A stretch of DNA of 5,167 nt from Clostridium sp. CAG:1219 (lineage in GTDB: Bacteria > Bacillota > Clostridia > TANB77 > CAG-465): the NCBI GenBank assembly GCA_000433335.1, contig HF996747.1:1-5167 (forward strand), written 5' to 3'. Made by a program: the position numbers and the translations under genes. Below are positions 1 through 5,167 of the stretch, one piece after another; within the stretch, counting starts at the first letter, position 1; each line of letters begins with the position of its first letter. Under the pieces are notes generated by a model. That model was given only the letters and a program-made list of their open reading frames with translations. It was not told the DNA's origin and did not search any database.

Positions 1-220
1 CGAAAAATTCTAATAATTTACTTGGTGGAGAATCAACATAAAGTGGAAAAACCAAAACAATCTTTTCTGTATTTTTAATAGAAGATATAATATCTTTAAA
101 ATCAGCTTTATATAAATAAAACATATTATATTTTTCGTCTATCCTTTCAGTTATATCTTTTATAAAATAACTAGAATTAGACTTCTCAAGCCTTGGACTA
201 CAATTAAGAAATGTTATCAA
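1..220 (-). CDS. Flavodoxin-fold NAD(P)H-dependent oxidoreductase, 3' end off window
   Basis: This reading frame is open from a TTG at 218-220 to the left edge (73 codons), so only the N-terminal part is visible. It begins MITFLNCSPRLEKSNSS, which fits the first beta strand and phosphate-binding loop (NxSPRxxxSxS) of the NADPH-dependent FMN reductase/flavodoxin-like family. Further on, a strand plus VFPLYVDSPPSKLLEF (about residues 55-72) matches the family's flavin-contacting P-x-Y segment. TTG is chosen because GGAGGAG lies six bases upstream (227-233) and because no ATG precedes the NCSPR motif in this frame. The start overlaps the end of the upstream gene by 17 bases, indicating one transcript and probably coupled translation. 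Family members bind FMN and carry out two-electron transfers in the cytoplasm; the substrate is unknown. Confidence is good for the fold and modest for the function. Confidence 0.75.
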   Translation of the reverse strand, partial: MITFLNCSPRLEKSNSSYFIKDITERIDEKYNMFYLYKADFKDIISSIKNTEKIVLVFPLYVDSPPSKLLEFF

Positions 221-713
221 TTATATCTCCTCCATTTTCATAATTAAAAGCTGTTATTTTTCTAATTTTTATATCTTCAGTATTTAGATTTTTTTGGTTT
301 CTCTTACATAAGCTTTGAAATATTTTTTCTTCCAAGGCTGTACTTTCACCATAAACAAATACATTTAATTTTAATTTTTCTTTTTTTATAAGTTTATGAT
401 GAATTTCTTTATCTCTAATTGTAAAATATGGCTTTACAATACCTATAATTCTCTCTAATACTTTCTTTACGAAAGAAGAATAGCACCCATTTTTTATCTT
501 TGTAATTATTATTATTTCGTCAGCTTTTATTATCTTTTCTGGCAATTTATTTATATTGTCCCCCTTAATGCAACATTCCATAGGATGTTTTGTCCAACAA
601 CTAAAGCATCCTATACAATTTTTTATATTATTATCTGGAACTATCAATATATCTTCTTTTTTTATTTTAAATTTTTCTTCTGCTTCTTTGTTATCACAAA
701 TATATATTTTCAT
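204..713 (-). CDS. Flavodoxin-family protein with iron-sulfur-flavoprotein-type cysteine motif
   Basis: The protein has 169 residues. A cysteine cluster, C33-x2-C36-x2-C39-x7-C47 (CIGCFSCW...), fits the compact CX2CX2CX(4-7)C motif that binds a 4Fe-4S cluster in iron-sulfur flavoproteins, though many flavodoxin-family oxidoreductases carry similar cysteines with no proven cluster. Beta strand IIIITKIK (67-74) followed by GCYSSFVKKVLERIIG (76-91) and VKPYF (93-97) matches the segment after the second flavin loop in this family. The N-terminus (MKIYICDNKE) lacks the usual G-S-P-R phosphate loop, whereas the overlapping downstream gene has one; I recall similar paired genes in clostridia. The ATG at 711-713 has no good Shine-Dalgarno. 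A TATAAT at 739-744 could be a -10 element, but no convincing -35 accompanies it. It follows the rplL terminator, so it is probably a separate transcription unit. Cytoplasmic redox role; substrate unknown. Confidence 0.75.
   Translation of the reverse strand: MKIYICDNKEAEEKFKIKKEDILIVPDNNIKNCIGCFSCWTKHPMECCIKGDNINKLPEKIIKADEIIIITKIKNGCYSSFVKKVLERIIGIVKPYFTIRDKEIHHKLIKKEKLKLNVFVYGESTALEEKIFQSLCKRNQKNLNTEDIKIRKITAFNYENGGDIIDNIS
227..233 (-). promoter_or_regulatory. Ribosome-binding site deciding a TTG start
   Basis: GGAGGAG on the minus strand lies inside the last codons of the upstream flavodoxin-like gene, six bases before the TTG at 218-220. It is the only strong Shine-Dalgarno sequence near the beginning of the downstream frame, and so supports both the non-ATG start and the 17-base gene overlap. 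Confidence 0.75.
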
Positions 714-747
714 AATCTTATTTTGTGATATTTATAATATTATATGC

Positions 748-782
748 AAAAAAAAGGGTATTAAAGAAATTCCATAATACCC
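748..782 (-). terminator. Intrinsic terminator after rplL
   Basis: On the minus strand GGGTATTA (775-782) and TAATACCC (756-763) form a perfect 8-bp stem with an 11-nt loop, followed at once by eight T (748-755). It starts 18 bases past the rplL stop codon and closes the ribosomal-protein operon, separating it from the flavodoxin-like genes. Confidence 0.9.
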
Positions 783-800
783 AAATAATACTTTAAAATA

Positions 801-1172
801 TTAAACTAATTCAACTGTTGCACCAGCAGCTTTTAAATCTTCTGCAAGTTTTTCAGCATCAGCTTTTGCAACTTTTTCTTTAACTGTTTTAGGAGCTCCG
901 TCAACTAATTCTTTAGCTTCTTTAAGACCTAAACCTGTAGCTTCTTTAACTACTTTAATAACAGCTATCTTTGTAGCTCCAGCATCTTTTAATACTACAT
1001 CAAATTCTGATTTTTCTTCAGCAGCTGCTGCTCCACCAGCTACTGGTCCAGCAGCTACTACTGCAGCTGCAGCACTAACACCAAATTTTTCTTCGATTGC
1101 ATGAACTAAATCTGCAAGTTCGATTACTGATAATTCTTCAACTTCTTTAATTATTTTTTCAATTTTTTCCAT
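801..1172 (-). CDS. rplL: 50S ribosomal protein L7/L12
   Basis: The 123-residue length is typical. L7/L12 forms the flexible ribosomal stalk as dimers bound to L10 and recruits and stimulates the translational GTPases EF-Tu, EF-G and IF2. The N-terminal dimerisation domain spans about residues 1-33. An Ala/Gly/Pro hinge follows (about 34-53, [18 protein letters not shown]). The C-terminal factor-binding domain (about 56-123) contains the hallmark [20 protein letters not shown] and [11 protein letters not shown] segments. Start ATG (1170-1172) is preceded by AAGGAGG (1181-1187) with eight-base spacing. The gene lies 24 bases after rplJ, so the two are cotranscribed and both fall under the L10 leader. 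An intrinsic terminator follows directly, where most bacteria continue into rpoB. Identification is essentially certain. Confidence 0.99.
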   Translation of the reverse strand: MEKIEKIIKEVEELSVIELADLVHAIEEKFGVSAAAAVVAAGPVAGGAAAAEEKSEFDVVLKDAGATKIAVIKVVKEATGLGLKEAKELVDGAPKTVKEKVAKADAEKLAEDLKAAGATVELV

Positions 1173-1196
1173 TTTTAATTCCTCCTTAAAATTTAA

Positions 1197-1700
1197 TTAT
1201 TGCGCACTAGCTTCTTGTTTTTTTCTTGTTTCTTCAAGAACAACAGCTAAGTTACGTATATTTCCAAGTAATGCAGATGCAAGCATAGAGTATAATGTAT
1301 CTCTTGATGGAAGATTTGCAAGTTTTTTGATTTCTTCCATATCCATTAACTTACCATCCATTACGCCTGTTTTAATCTTATAAAATTCATTTTTCTTTGT
1401 ATACTCATTAACAATTTTTGCTGGTGATACATAATCTTCAGTTCCTATAACTACTGCTGTAGGACCTTCTAAAGTTTCTATACCTTCTATTCCAGCTTCT
1501 TTTGCAGCATGTGTTATTATTGAATTTTTTGTTACTAAATAATAATTACCATTTTCTCTTAATTCTTTACGTAAAAGAGTATCATCACTAACGTTGATTC
1601 CTCTGTATTCTGTTAAAAGAATAATTTTTGCTTCCTTCATTTTTTCAGATAGCATTTTAACTTGTTCTTTTTTAGAATTTAATACTTTCTCACTTGGCAC
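1197..1700 (-). CDS. rplJ: 50S ribosomal protein L10
   Basis: The 167-residue protein anchors the L7/L12 dimers to 23S rRNA together with L11, and acts as the repressor of its own operon by binding the leader RNA upstream. The N-terminal rRNA-binding globular domain includes KIILLTEYRGINVSDDTLLRKELR (25-48) and YYLVTKNSI (53-61). The GPTAVVIG segment (79-86) is also typical. The C-terminal helix that carries the L12 dimers is LASALLGNIRNLAVVLEETRKKQE (140-163). The start is GTG (1698-1700), chosen because AAGGAGGTG (1709-1717) lies eight bases upstream and the protein begins MPSEKVLNSKKEQV as in the family. The Shine-Dalgarno directly abuts the T-tract of the attenuator hairpin, so attenuation and ribosome access are closely linked. 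Identification is very secure. Confidence 0.98.
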   Translation of the reverse strand: MPSEKVLNSKKEQVKMLSEKMKEAKIILLTEYRGINVSDDTLLRKELRENGNYYLVTKNSIITHAAKEAGIEGIETLEGPTAVVIGTEDYVSPAKIVNEYTKKNEFYKIKTGVMDGKLMDMEEIKKLANLPSRDTLYSMLASALLGNIRNLAVVLEETRKKQEASAQ

Positions 1701-1717
1701 TTTTACTACACCTCCTT

Positions 1718-1773
1718 AAAAAATAAAAGTTTTAACCAATATCTTACGAGGTAGGATATAAATTAAAACTTTT
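1718..1773 (-). terminator. Attenuator (intrinsic terminator) in rplJ leader
   Basis: AAAAGTTTTAA (1763-1773) pairs with TTAAAACTTTT (1725-1735) in an 11-bp stem, and the loop holds a second 5-bp stem, ATATC/GATAT (1755-1759 with 1739-1743). After one A, six T (1718-1723) run straight into the rplJ AAGGAGG. The stem is A/T-rich, so it may be only partly efficient. Its position inside an L10 leader makes regulated attenuation likely, as established for the Bacillus subtilis rplJL operon. Confidence 0.75.
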
Positions 1774-1840
1774 TTAGTTTATTATATTCTCTACCTCGGT
1801 AGGATTTACGAGAATATCTCACCTACTGTCTTTGGTATTA
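1732..1840 (-). ncRNA. L10 leader (autoregulatory mRNA leader of rplJL)
   Basis: The 158-base rplA-rplJ gap holds the conserved core of the L10 leader: ACCAAAGACAGTAGGTGAG (1818-1836) and TCCTACCGAGGTAG (1791-1804). Three helices close a junction: ACCAA/TTGGT (1832-1836 with 1735-1739), GTAGG/CCTAC (1821-1825 with 1799-1803), and CGAGGTAG/CTACCTCG (1791-1798 with 1747-1754). The last tops a long A/T-rich arm containing AAACT-AAAAA-AGTTT. The second helix and its asymmetric interior form the known L10-L12 binding region. The junction shares bases with the attenuator hairpin, so the two folds compete. The exact 5' end of the element is uncertain. Confidence 0.88.
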
Positions 1841-1858
1841 ATTATTGTTTTTTTACCA

Positions 1859-2536
1859 CTATTTTGCTAAAACTTTAATTCCAGCACCCATAGTTGTAGA
1901 TATAGCTATTGATTTTAAATAAGTACCTTTTGCAGCTGCTGGTTTTGCTTTAACTATTGCATCTAGTAAAGTTTGGTAGTTTTCTTTTAATTTTTCAACT
2001 CCAAATGAAACTTTACCTATTGAACAGTGAATAATGTTAGTTTTATCTAATCTATATTCAATTTTACCAGCTTTAATTTCAGATACGGCCTTAGCTGTAT
2101 CCATAGTTACTGTTCCAGATTTTGGATTTGGCATTAATCCTTTTGGTCCAAGTATTTTTGCTACTTTACCAAGAGATGCCATCATATCAGGAGTTGCAAC
2201 AACTGTATCAAAATCTAACCAGTTTTCTGATTGGATTTTTTGAATCATGTCGTCATCTCCAACAAAATCTGCTCCAGCAGCTTTTGCTGCTTCAGCTTTT
2301 TCTCCTTTAGCTAAAACTAAAACTTTCTTTGATTTACCTGTTCCATGTGGAAGTACTATAACTCCTCTTACTTGTTGATCTGCTTGTTTTGAATCAACAC
2401 CTAATTTAACATGAACTTCTACAGTTTCATCAAATTTTGCTTTAGGCATTTTTAAAGCTAAATCTAAAGCTTCTGATATATCATATAATTTTGATTTATC
2501 AACTAATTTTGCTGCTTCATTCATTCTTTTGCTCAT
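1859..2536 (-). CDS. rplA: 50S ribosomal protein L1
   Basis: The 225-residue protein forms the mobile L1 stalk that helps release deacylated tRNA from the E site; in several bacteria and archaea it also represses translation of its own operon. Domain I is split: the N-terminal part ([32 protein letters not shown] at 34-48, [17 protein letters not shown] at 52-68) and a C-terminal part ([20 protein letters not shown], 198-217). Domain II lies between and carries the L1 signature [17 protein letters not shown] (127-143). The N-terminus is a few residues shorter than usual but nothing conserved is lost. Start ATG (2534-2536) has AAGGAGGG (2545-2552) eight bases upstream. It follows rplK by 47 bases, and that spacer contains a possible L1-binding hairpin. 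Identification is very secure. Confidence 0.98.
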   Translation of the reverse strand: MSKRMNEAAKLVDKSKLYDISEALDLALKMPKAKFDETVEVHVKLGVDSKQADQQVRGVIVLPHGTGKSKKVLVLAKGEKAEAAKAAGADFVGDDDMIQKIQSENWLDFDTVVATPDMMASLGKVAKILGPKGLMPNPKSGTVTMDTAKAVSEIKAGKIEYRLDKTNIIHCSIGKVSFGVEKLKENYQTLLDAIVKAKPAAAKGTYLKSIAISTTMGAGIKVLAK

Positions 2537-2552
2537 TATTTTTTCCCTCCTT

Positions 2553-2580
2553 TGGTCATAGCGAACTTAATGTTCTCCCA
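2553..2580 (-). promoter_or_regulatory. Candidate L1-binding hairpin in rplK-rplA spacer
   Basis: On the minus strand TGG (2578-2580) pairs with CCA (2553-2555) and GAAC (2572-2575) with GTTC (2563-2566) around an ATTAA loop. Between the two stems is an asymmetric internal loop, GA opposite GCTATGA. A short stem, asymmetric purine-rich loop and second stem just before the rplA Shine-Dalgarno is the sort of architecture L1 recognises in rRNA and in its own mRNA. The CCA ends directly beside AAAGGAGG, so folding could limit ribosome entry. The pairing is seen; L1 binding is inferred. Confidence 0.45.
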
Positions 2581-2583
2581 TAA

Positions 2584-3012
2584 TTAGCCTATAACTTCGA
2601 TCCCCATTGATCTTGCTGTACCTTTTATAATAGATACGGCAGATTCCATTGATGATGCGTTAAGGTCTTTCATTTTTGTTTTTGCAATTTCTTCAACTTG
2701 TTCTAAAGTTACTTTTCCAACTTTTTCTTTATGTGGTTTACCAGATGCTTTTTCTATTTTAGCTGCTTTTTTCAAAAGTACAGCTGCTGGTGGAGTTTTT
2801 AAAACAAATTCAAAAGATTTATCTGCATATACTGTAAGAATAACTGGGAATACCATTCCAGCATCTTTTGCAGTCTTTTCATTGAATTCTTTACAAAATC
2901 CCATAATGTTTATTCCAGTTGGTCCAAGTGCAGGTCCTACTGGTGGTGCTGGATTAGCTTTACCAGCTTCAATTTGTAGTTTTACAACATGTGTTACTTT
3001 CTTTTCTGCCAT
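2584..3012 (-). CDS. rplK: 50S ribosomal protein L11
   Basis: With the ATG at 3010-3012 the product has 142 residues, the normal family length. L11 binds the GTPase-associated region of 23S rRNA at the stalk base and takes part in factor binding and RelA activation; its N-domain is part of the thiostrepton site. The N-domain includes [25 protein letters not shown] (9-33) and [11 protein letters not shown] (34-44). The C-terminal rRNA-binding domain ends with [28 protein letters not shown] (113-140). Two ATG codons stand in tandem (3010-3015). The inner one lies eight bases from AAGGAGG (3021-3027), as in rplL and rplA, and gives MAEKK; the outer would add one Met. A more distal ATG at 3049-3051 lies upstream of the Shine-Dalgarno and encodes an unrelated extension, so it is rejected. 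Confidence 0.97.
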   Translation of the reverse strand: MAEKKVTHVVKLQIEAGKANPAPPVGPALGPTGINIMGFCKEFNEKTAKDAGMVFPVILTVYADKSFEFVLKTPPAAVLLKKAAKIEKASGKPHKEKVGKVTLEQVEEIAKTKMKDLNASSMESAVSIIKGTARSMGIEVIG

Positions 3013-3020
3013 CATTTTCA

Positions 3021-3027
3021 CCTCCTT
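3021..3027 (-). promoter_or_regulatory. Ribosome-binding site deciding the rplK start
   Basis: AAGGAGG followed by TGA on the minus strand lies downstream of the ATG at 3049-3051 and upstream of the tandem ATGATG at 3010-3015. It therefore excludes the longer reading and places the start at MAEKK (eight-base spacing) or one codon earlier (five-base spacing). Confidence 0.9.
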
Positions 3028-3057
3028 AAAATAGGATATATAATAAATCATTGTTTG

Positions 3058-3597
3058 CTATATTTTTTGTATTTGGTCAAACTCCAAATCAACGGTAGTC
3101 TCACGACCAAACATTGATACTTTAACTTTAACTCTTTTTTTATCTTTAAAAATTTCTTCAATAGTAGCAGGATAATTATAAAATGGTTCTGTAATTATTC
3201 TTACACTATCTCCAACTTCATAGTCTAAATGAATTGCTTCATCTATTCCTAAAGCTTGCATTTCTTTTTCTGTAAGTGGAAGTGGTTTTTCTCCAACTCC
3301 AACAAAATTAAATACACCCTTTATATGCTTTACAACATACCAAGTTTCATCTTCCATATACATTCTAACAAGAACATATCCTGGAAAAACTTTTTTTATA
3401 GAAGTCTTTTGTTTTCCATCTTTTATTTCTATTTCTTCTTCCATAGGTATAATAACTTCAGAAATTTTATTTTGTAGTCCTCTATTTTCAACTATTTTTT
3501 CAAGAGTTGCCTTTACTTTATTTTCATAACCTGAGTATGTATATACAACATACCAATGTTGTTCAAATTCTTGAGTATTATTCTCATTTTCCAACAT
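3058..3597 (-). CDS. nusG: Transcription termination/antitermination factor NusG
   Basis: The 179-residue length is typical. NusG binds the RNA polymerase clamp through its NGN domain and modulates pausing and Rho or ribosome coupling. The NGN domain covers about residues 13-110: HWYVVYTYSGYENKVKATLE (14-33), VIIPMEEEIEIKDGKQK (48-64), KKVFPGYVLVRM (68-79) and VKHIKGVFNFVG (89-100). The KOW domain is about 127-179 (VGDSVRIITEPF..., SMFGRETTVDLEFDQI). Its KOW motif is unusual: the customary GPF reads EPF (137-139) and the usually invariant Gly is Ala144. Start ATG (3595-3597) is preceded by AAAGGAG (3604-3610), six bases away. It lies 25 bases after secE and 45 before rplK, in the classical secE-nusG-rplK order. 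Identification is very secure. Confidence 0.98.
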   Translation of the reverse strand: MLENENNTQEFEQHWYVVYTYSGYENKVKATLEKIVENRGLQNKISEVIIPMEEEIEIKDGKQKTSIKKVFPGYVLVRMYMEDETWYVVKHIKGVFNFVGVGEKPLPLTEKEMQALGIDEAIHLDYEVGDSVRIITEPFYNYPATIEEIFKDKKRVKVKVSMFGRETTVDLEFDQIQKI

Positions 3598-3622
3598 TAC
3601 CGACTCCTTTGTTTATTTTAAA

Positions 3623-3820
3623 TTAACCTATTTTAGTTTGAATTAAATTCCAAAGTTTTGTATCAGAAAAATCTAATATAACATCGAAACCTAAAATTAT
3701 AACTGAAAAAGCTGCTATAAGTAATATAACTAAAACAGTATTGTTAATAAGTTGATTTTTAGTAGGCCAAACTACTTTTTTTAACTCTGATTTTATACCT
3801 TTAAAAAATCCTTTAGCCAT
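3623..3820 (-). CDS. secE: Protein translocase subunit SecE
   Basis: This is the short 65-residue Firmicute-type SecE, an essential inner subunit of the SecYEG protein-conducting channel that clamps around SecY in the cytoplasmic membrane. The amphipathic N-terminal helix carries the family hallmark ELKKVVWPTKNQL (12-24). A single transmembrane segment follows (about 27-50, NTVLVILLIAAFSVIILGFDVIL), and the tail is short. There is one membrane span instead of the three of Escherichia coli, as usual in Gram-positives. Start ATG (3818-3820) has AGGAG (3830-3834) nine bases upstream. The gene lies 16 bases behind rpmG, with its Shine-Dalgarno within that gap, and 25 bases ahead of nusG, so the three are one transcript. 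Identification is very secure. Confidence 0.98.
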   Translation of the reverse strand: MAKGFFKGIKSELKKVVWPTKNQLINNTVLVILLIAAFSVIILGFDVILDFSDTKLWNLIQTKIG

Positions 3821-3836
3821 AGTTTTACACTCCTAA

Positions 3837-3986
3837 CTATTTTGTTTCTTTGTGTATTGTATGTTTTCCACAAAATTTACAAAACTTTTTTAATTCTATT
3901 CTATCTGGATCATTTCTCTTATTTTTTTCTGTTTCATAATTTCTTTGTTTGCATTCTGTACATGCCATAGTTAAATTTTCTCTCAT
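3837..3986 (-). CDS. rpmG: 50S ribosomal protein L33
   Basis: A 49-codon frame reads [49 protein letters not shown], shown here only as pieces: CTEC (residues 9-12), [13 protein letters not shown] (15-27), [12 protein letters not shown] (32-43). The two C-x2-C pairs (C9/C12, C36/C39) form the zinc-binding version of L33, a small protein near the 50S E site. The zinc (C+) type is often paired with a zinc-free paralogue elsewhere in Firmicute genomes; none is visible here. Start ATG (3984-3986) has GGAGGTG (3994-4000) seven bases upstream; an internal ATG (residue 7) has no such site. It is the first gene of the block, starting about 37 bases after the predicted transcription start, and rpmG-secE-nusG is a common Firmicute order. 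The gene is easily missed because of its length. Confidence 0.97.
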   Translation of the reverse strand: MRENLTMACTECKQRNYETEKNKRNDPDRIELKKFCKFCGKHTIHKETK

Positions 3987-4029
3987 AAAAAAACACCTCC
4001 AAGTTTTTATTAATCATATATGCTAGTTA

Positions 4030-4058
4030 ATTTTAACATAAATCCAACGTAAAGTCAA
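4030..4058 (-). promoter_or_regulatory. Promoter of the rpmG-secE-nusG-rplKAJL block
   Basis: On the minus strand a -35 TTGACT (4053-4058) and -10 TAAAAT (4030-4035) are separated by 17 bases, with TG one base before the -10 making it an extended -10 promoter. Transcription should begin near 4023, giving a leader of about 37 bases before the rpmG ATG. It is the best promoter-like sequence between ogg and rpmG. An 8-bp inverted repeat (4046-4053 and 4075-4082) flanks the -35. Confidence 0.8.
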
Positions 4059-4098
4059 CTAAATTTGAGTATTTTTTACGTTTTTCTTTTAAGTTATT

Positions 4099-4965
4099 CT
4101 ATATTAACTTTTCCCTAACATTATAAAATAAATGTTGTTGTACTATTCCCGCGTATTCTCCAAAATTTTCCTCTGAATATTTTTGTATATCTTTTTTACT
4201 TACATGACCATTTAATTCTTTAAAATATAGCCTTGCCATTACTCTTTCTACCCAAACATCAATTGGAAATACTTCTTTTCTTGAAAGAGAAAAAAGTAAT
4301 ATACAATCGGCTACTTTCTGTCCCACTCCCTGCATTTTTAGAAGTGTATCTCTTGCCACTGTTGTATCCATTGCCATCATAGAGTCAAAAGTAATATTTT
4401 CATCTAACATATACTTTATTGTATTTTTTAGATACCTTGCTCTAAACCCTACACCACAACTTTTAAATTCTTCCTCTGTAACTTCTTTTAATTCATATAT
4501 ATTTGGAAAAAGATAATATTCCTTATCTTCAAAGATTACTTTCTTTCCATATCTTCTTGAAATTTCATTTATAGATTTAGATATTCTTGGAATATTATTA
4601 TTAGCAGATATTATATACGAAATTACCGTTTCAAAAAATGATTGATTTAAAATTCTAATACCGCTAGAATTCTTAAGTGCAAATGTTACATTACTATCAA
4701 TTTTAGAAATATTTTTTTCTATAGTGCCATAGTCTACATTAAGATCAAAATATTCTTTAATAATATTCTCTAAATTTTCCATATTTGAGCTTTTTATTAT
4801 TATTATATTTTCCTTCATAGTTATTTTAATTACTCTATCTTTTATTACGCCTATATAACATATTTCATTTTTATCTTCAAATACTTTATTCCATCTAAAA
4901 CATTGACCACATTCTAAAGTATACTTTAAGTTAAAGTTGTTTACATTTAATATAATTTCGTTCAT
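4099..4965 (-). CDS. ogg: 8-oxoguanine DNA glycosylase/AP lyase (OGG1-like)
   Basis: The 288-residue protein is an OGG1-family base-excision repair enzyme that removes 8-oxoguanine opposite cytosine and then cleaves the abasic strand by beta-elimination. The N-terminal domain has the CGQCFRW motif (19-25), equivalent to CGQSFRW in human OGG1. The glycosylase core includes FFETVISYIISANNNIPRI (110-128) and GFRARYL (173-179). The helix-hairpin-helix segment MQGVGQKVADC (211-221) supplies the Schiff-base Lys217, and PIDVW (234-238) supplies the catalytic Asp236. Start ATG (4963-4965) is chosen because AGGGG lies five bases upstream and the frame from there matches the family. An in-frame ATG at 5070 would begin inside the tRNA and cross its terminator, so its 35 extra residues are spurious. 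No promoter of its own is evident. Identification is secure; bacterial symbol use varies. Confidence 0.95.
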   Translation of the reverse strand: MNEIILNVNNFNLKYTLECGQCFRWNKVFEDKNEICYIGVIKDRVIKITMKENIIIIKSSNMENLENIIKEYFDLNVDYGTIEKNISKIDSNVTFALKNSSGIRILNQSFFETVISYIISANNNIPRISKSINEISRRYGKKVIFEDKEYYLFPNIYELKEVTEEEFKSCGVGFRARYLKNTIKYMLDENITFDSMMAMDTTVARDTLLKMQGVGQKVADCILLFSLSRKEVFPIDVWVERVMARLYFKELNGHVSKKDIQKYSEENFGEYAGIVQQHLFYNVREKLI

Positions 4966-4970
4966 ATTTT

Positions 4971-4975
4971 CCCCT
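4971..4975 (-). promoter_or_regulatory. Ribosome-binding site of ogg, abutting the tRNA terminator
   Basis: AGGGG on the minus strand sits five bases before the ogg ATG and directly follows the seven-T tract of the tRNA-Gly terminator. It fixes the ogg start at 4965 and excludes the longer frame that runs through the tRNA. Confidence 0.75.
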
Positions 4976-5004
4976 AAAAAAATACTGCCTCTTTCGAAGC
5001 AGTA
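4976..5004 (-). terminator. Intrinsic terminator of tRNA-Gly
   Basis: TACTGCTTC (4996-5004) pairs with GAGGCAGTA (4983-4991) over nine base pairs (one G-T) closed by a GAAA tetraloop, followed by seven T (4976-4982). This is a textbook Rho-independent terminator, six bases past the encoded CCA end of the tRNA. Confidence 0.95.
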
Positions 5005-5010
5005 AATAAT

Positions 5011-5084
<74 letters not shown>

Positions 5085-5102
5085 ATCTCCAAGTACATAT
5101 TT

Positions 5103-5131
5103 ATTATACTTAATGTTTTTTTATTTGTCAA
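5103..5131 (-). promoter_or_regulatory. Consensus promoter of tRNA-Gly
   Basis: TTGACA (5126-5131) and TATAAT (5103-5108), both perfect consensus, are separated by 17 bases. Transcription should begin near 5096, about 12 bases before the tRNA. The region upstream to about 5160 is almost pure A/T with A-runs, resembling an UP element, as expected for a strong stable-RNA promoter. Confidence 0.95.
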
Positions 5132-5167
5132 TACTTTTTAATATTTTTTTATAATTTTATGCTGCTA

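Noticed and set aside
556..777. Plus-strand open frame of 73 codons
   Set aside because: It is antisense to the cysteine-motif flavodoxin gene and the terminator, has no ribosome-binding site and a low-complexity hydrophobic composition typical of AT-rich shadows.
2034..2310. Two plus-strand open frames (69 and 62 codons) antisense to rplA
   Set aside because: Both lie wholly inside the certain rplA gene on the opposite strand, and the Leu/Gln-rich product reflects antisense of Ala/Lys codons.
3013..3051. Extended rplK start giving 155 residues
   Set aside because: The AAGGAGG at 3021-3027 lies downstream of that ATG, and the added residues do not resemble L11.
2530..3060. Additional internal promoter within the nusG-rplK or rplK-rplA spacers
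   Set aside because: The AT-rich nusG-rplK spacer has TATA-like strings but no -35 at suitable spacing, so I do not call one.
3256..3477. Plus-strand open frame of 73 codons antisense to nusG
   Set aside because: The Phe/Tyr/Asn-rich product is an AT-rich shadow of nusG with no start signals.
4060..4098. Terminator for ogg in the ogg-rpmG gap
   Set aside because: No stem followed by a T-run is visible on the minus strand; the inverted repeat there runs into GGATTTATG, so ogg transcripts may simply read into the rpmG block.

Overview
The window is AT-rich, has consensus AAGGAGG ribosome-binding sites and TTGACA/TATAAT-type promoters, and carries a ribosomal-protein block with an L10 leader RNA. 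Together these point to a low-GC Firmicute, most likely a member of the Clostridia; genus is not resolvable by reading. Every supported gene lies on the minus strand, so the region is transcribed from right (about 5110) to left (1).

Layout in transcription order. A consensus promoter (5103-5131) drives tRNA-Gly(UCC) (5011-5084), closed by a strong intrinsic terminator (4976-5004). Only a few bases after that terminator begins a gene for an OGG1-like 8-oxoguanine DNA glycosylase/lyase (4099-4965). An extended -10 promoter (4030-4058) then starts the translation/transcription block rpmG (L33, 49 aa), secE, nusG, rplK (L11), rplA (L1), rplJ (L10), rplL (L7/L12). Two RNA control elements can be read inside the block: a possible L1-type hairpin in the rplK-rplA spacer, and an L10 leader with an attenuator hairpin ahead of rplJ. 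An intrinsic terminator (748-782) closes the block after rplL.

Beyond it, where rpoB and rpoC are found in most bacteria, lie instead two small overlapping flavodoxin-fold genes. One has an iron-sulfur-flavoprotein-type cysteine motif (204-713). The second begins with TTG and runs off the left edge (1-220).

The core genes are ordinary and intact. The points worth a second look are the missing rplL-rpoB linkage, the L10 attenuator architecture, the candidate L1 site, the tRNA-terminator-ogg arrangement, a C at position 55 of the tRNA T-loop, and a divergent KOW motif in NusG. I saw no mobile element, CRISPR array or clearly undescribed multi-gene system.
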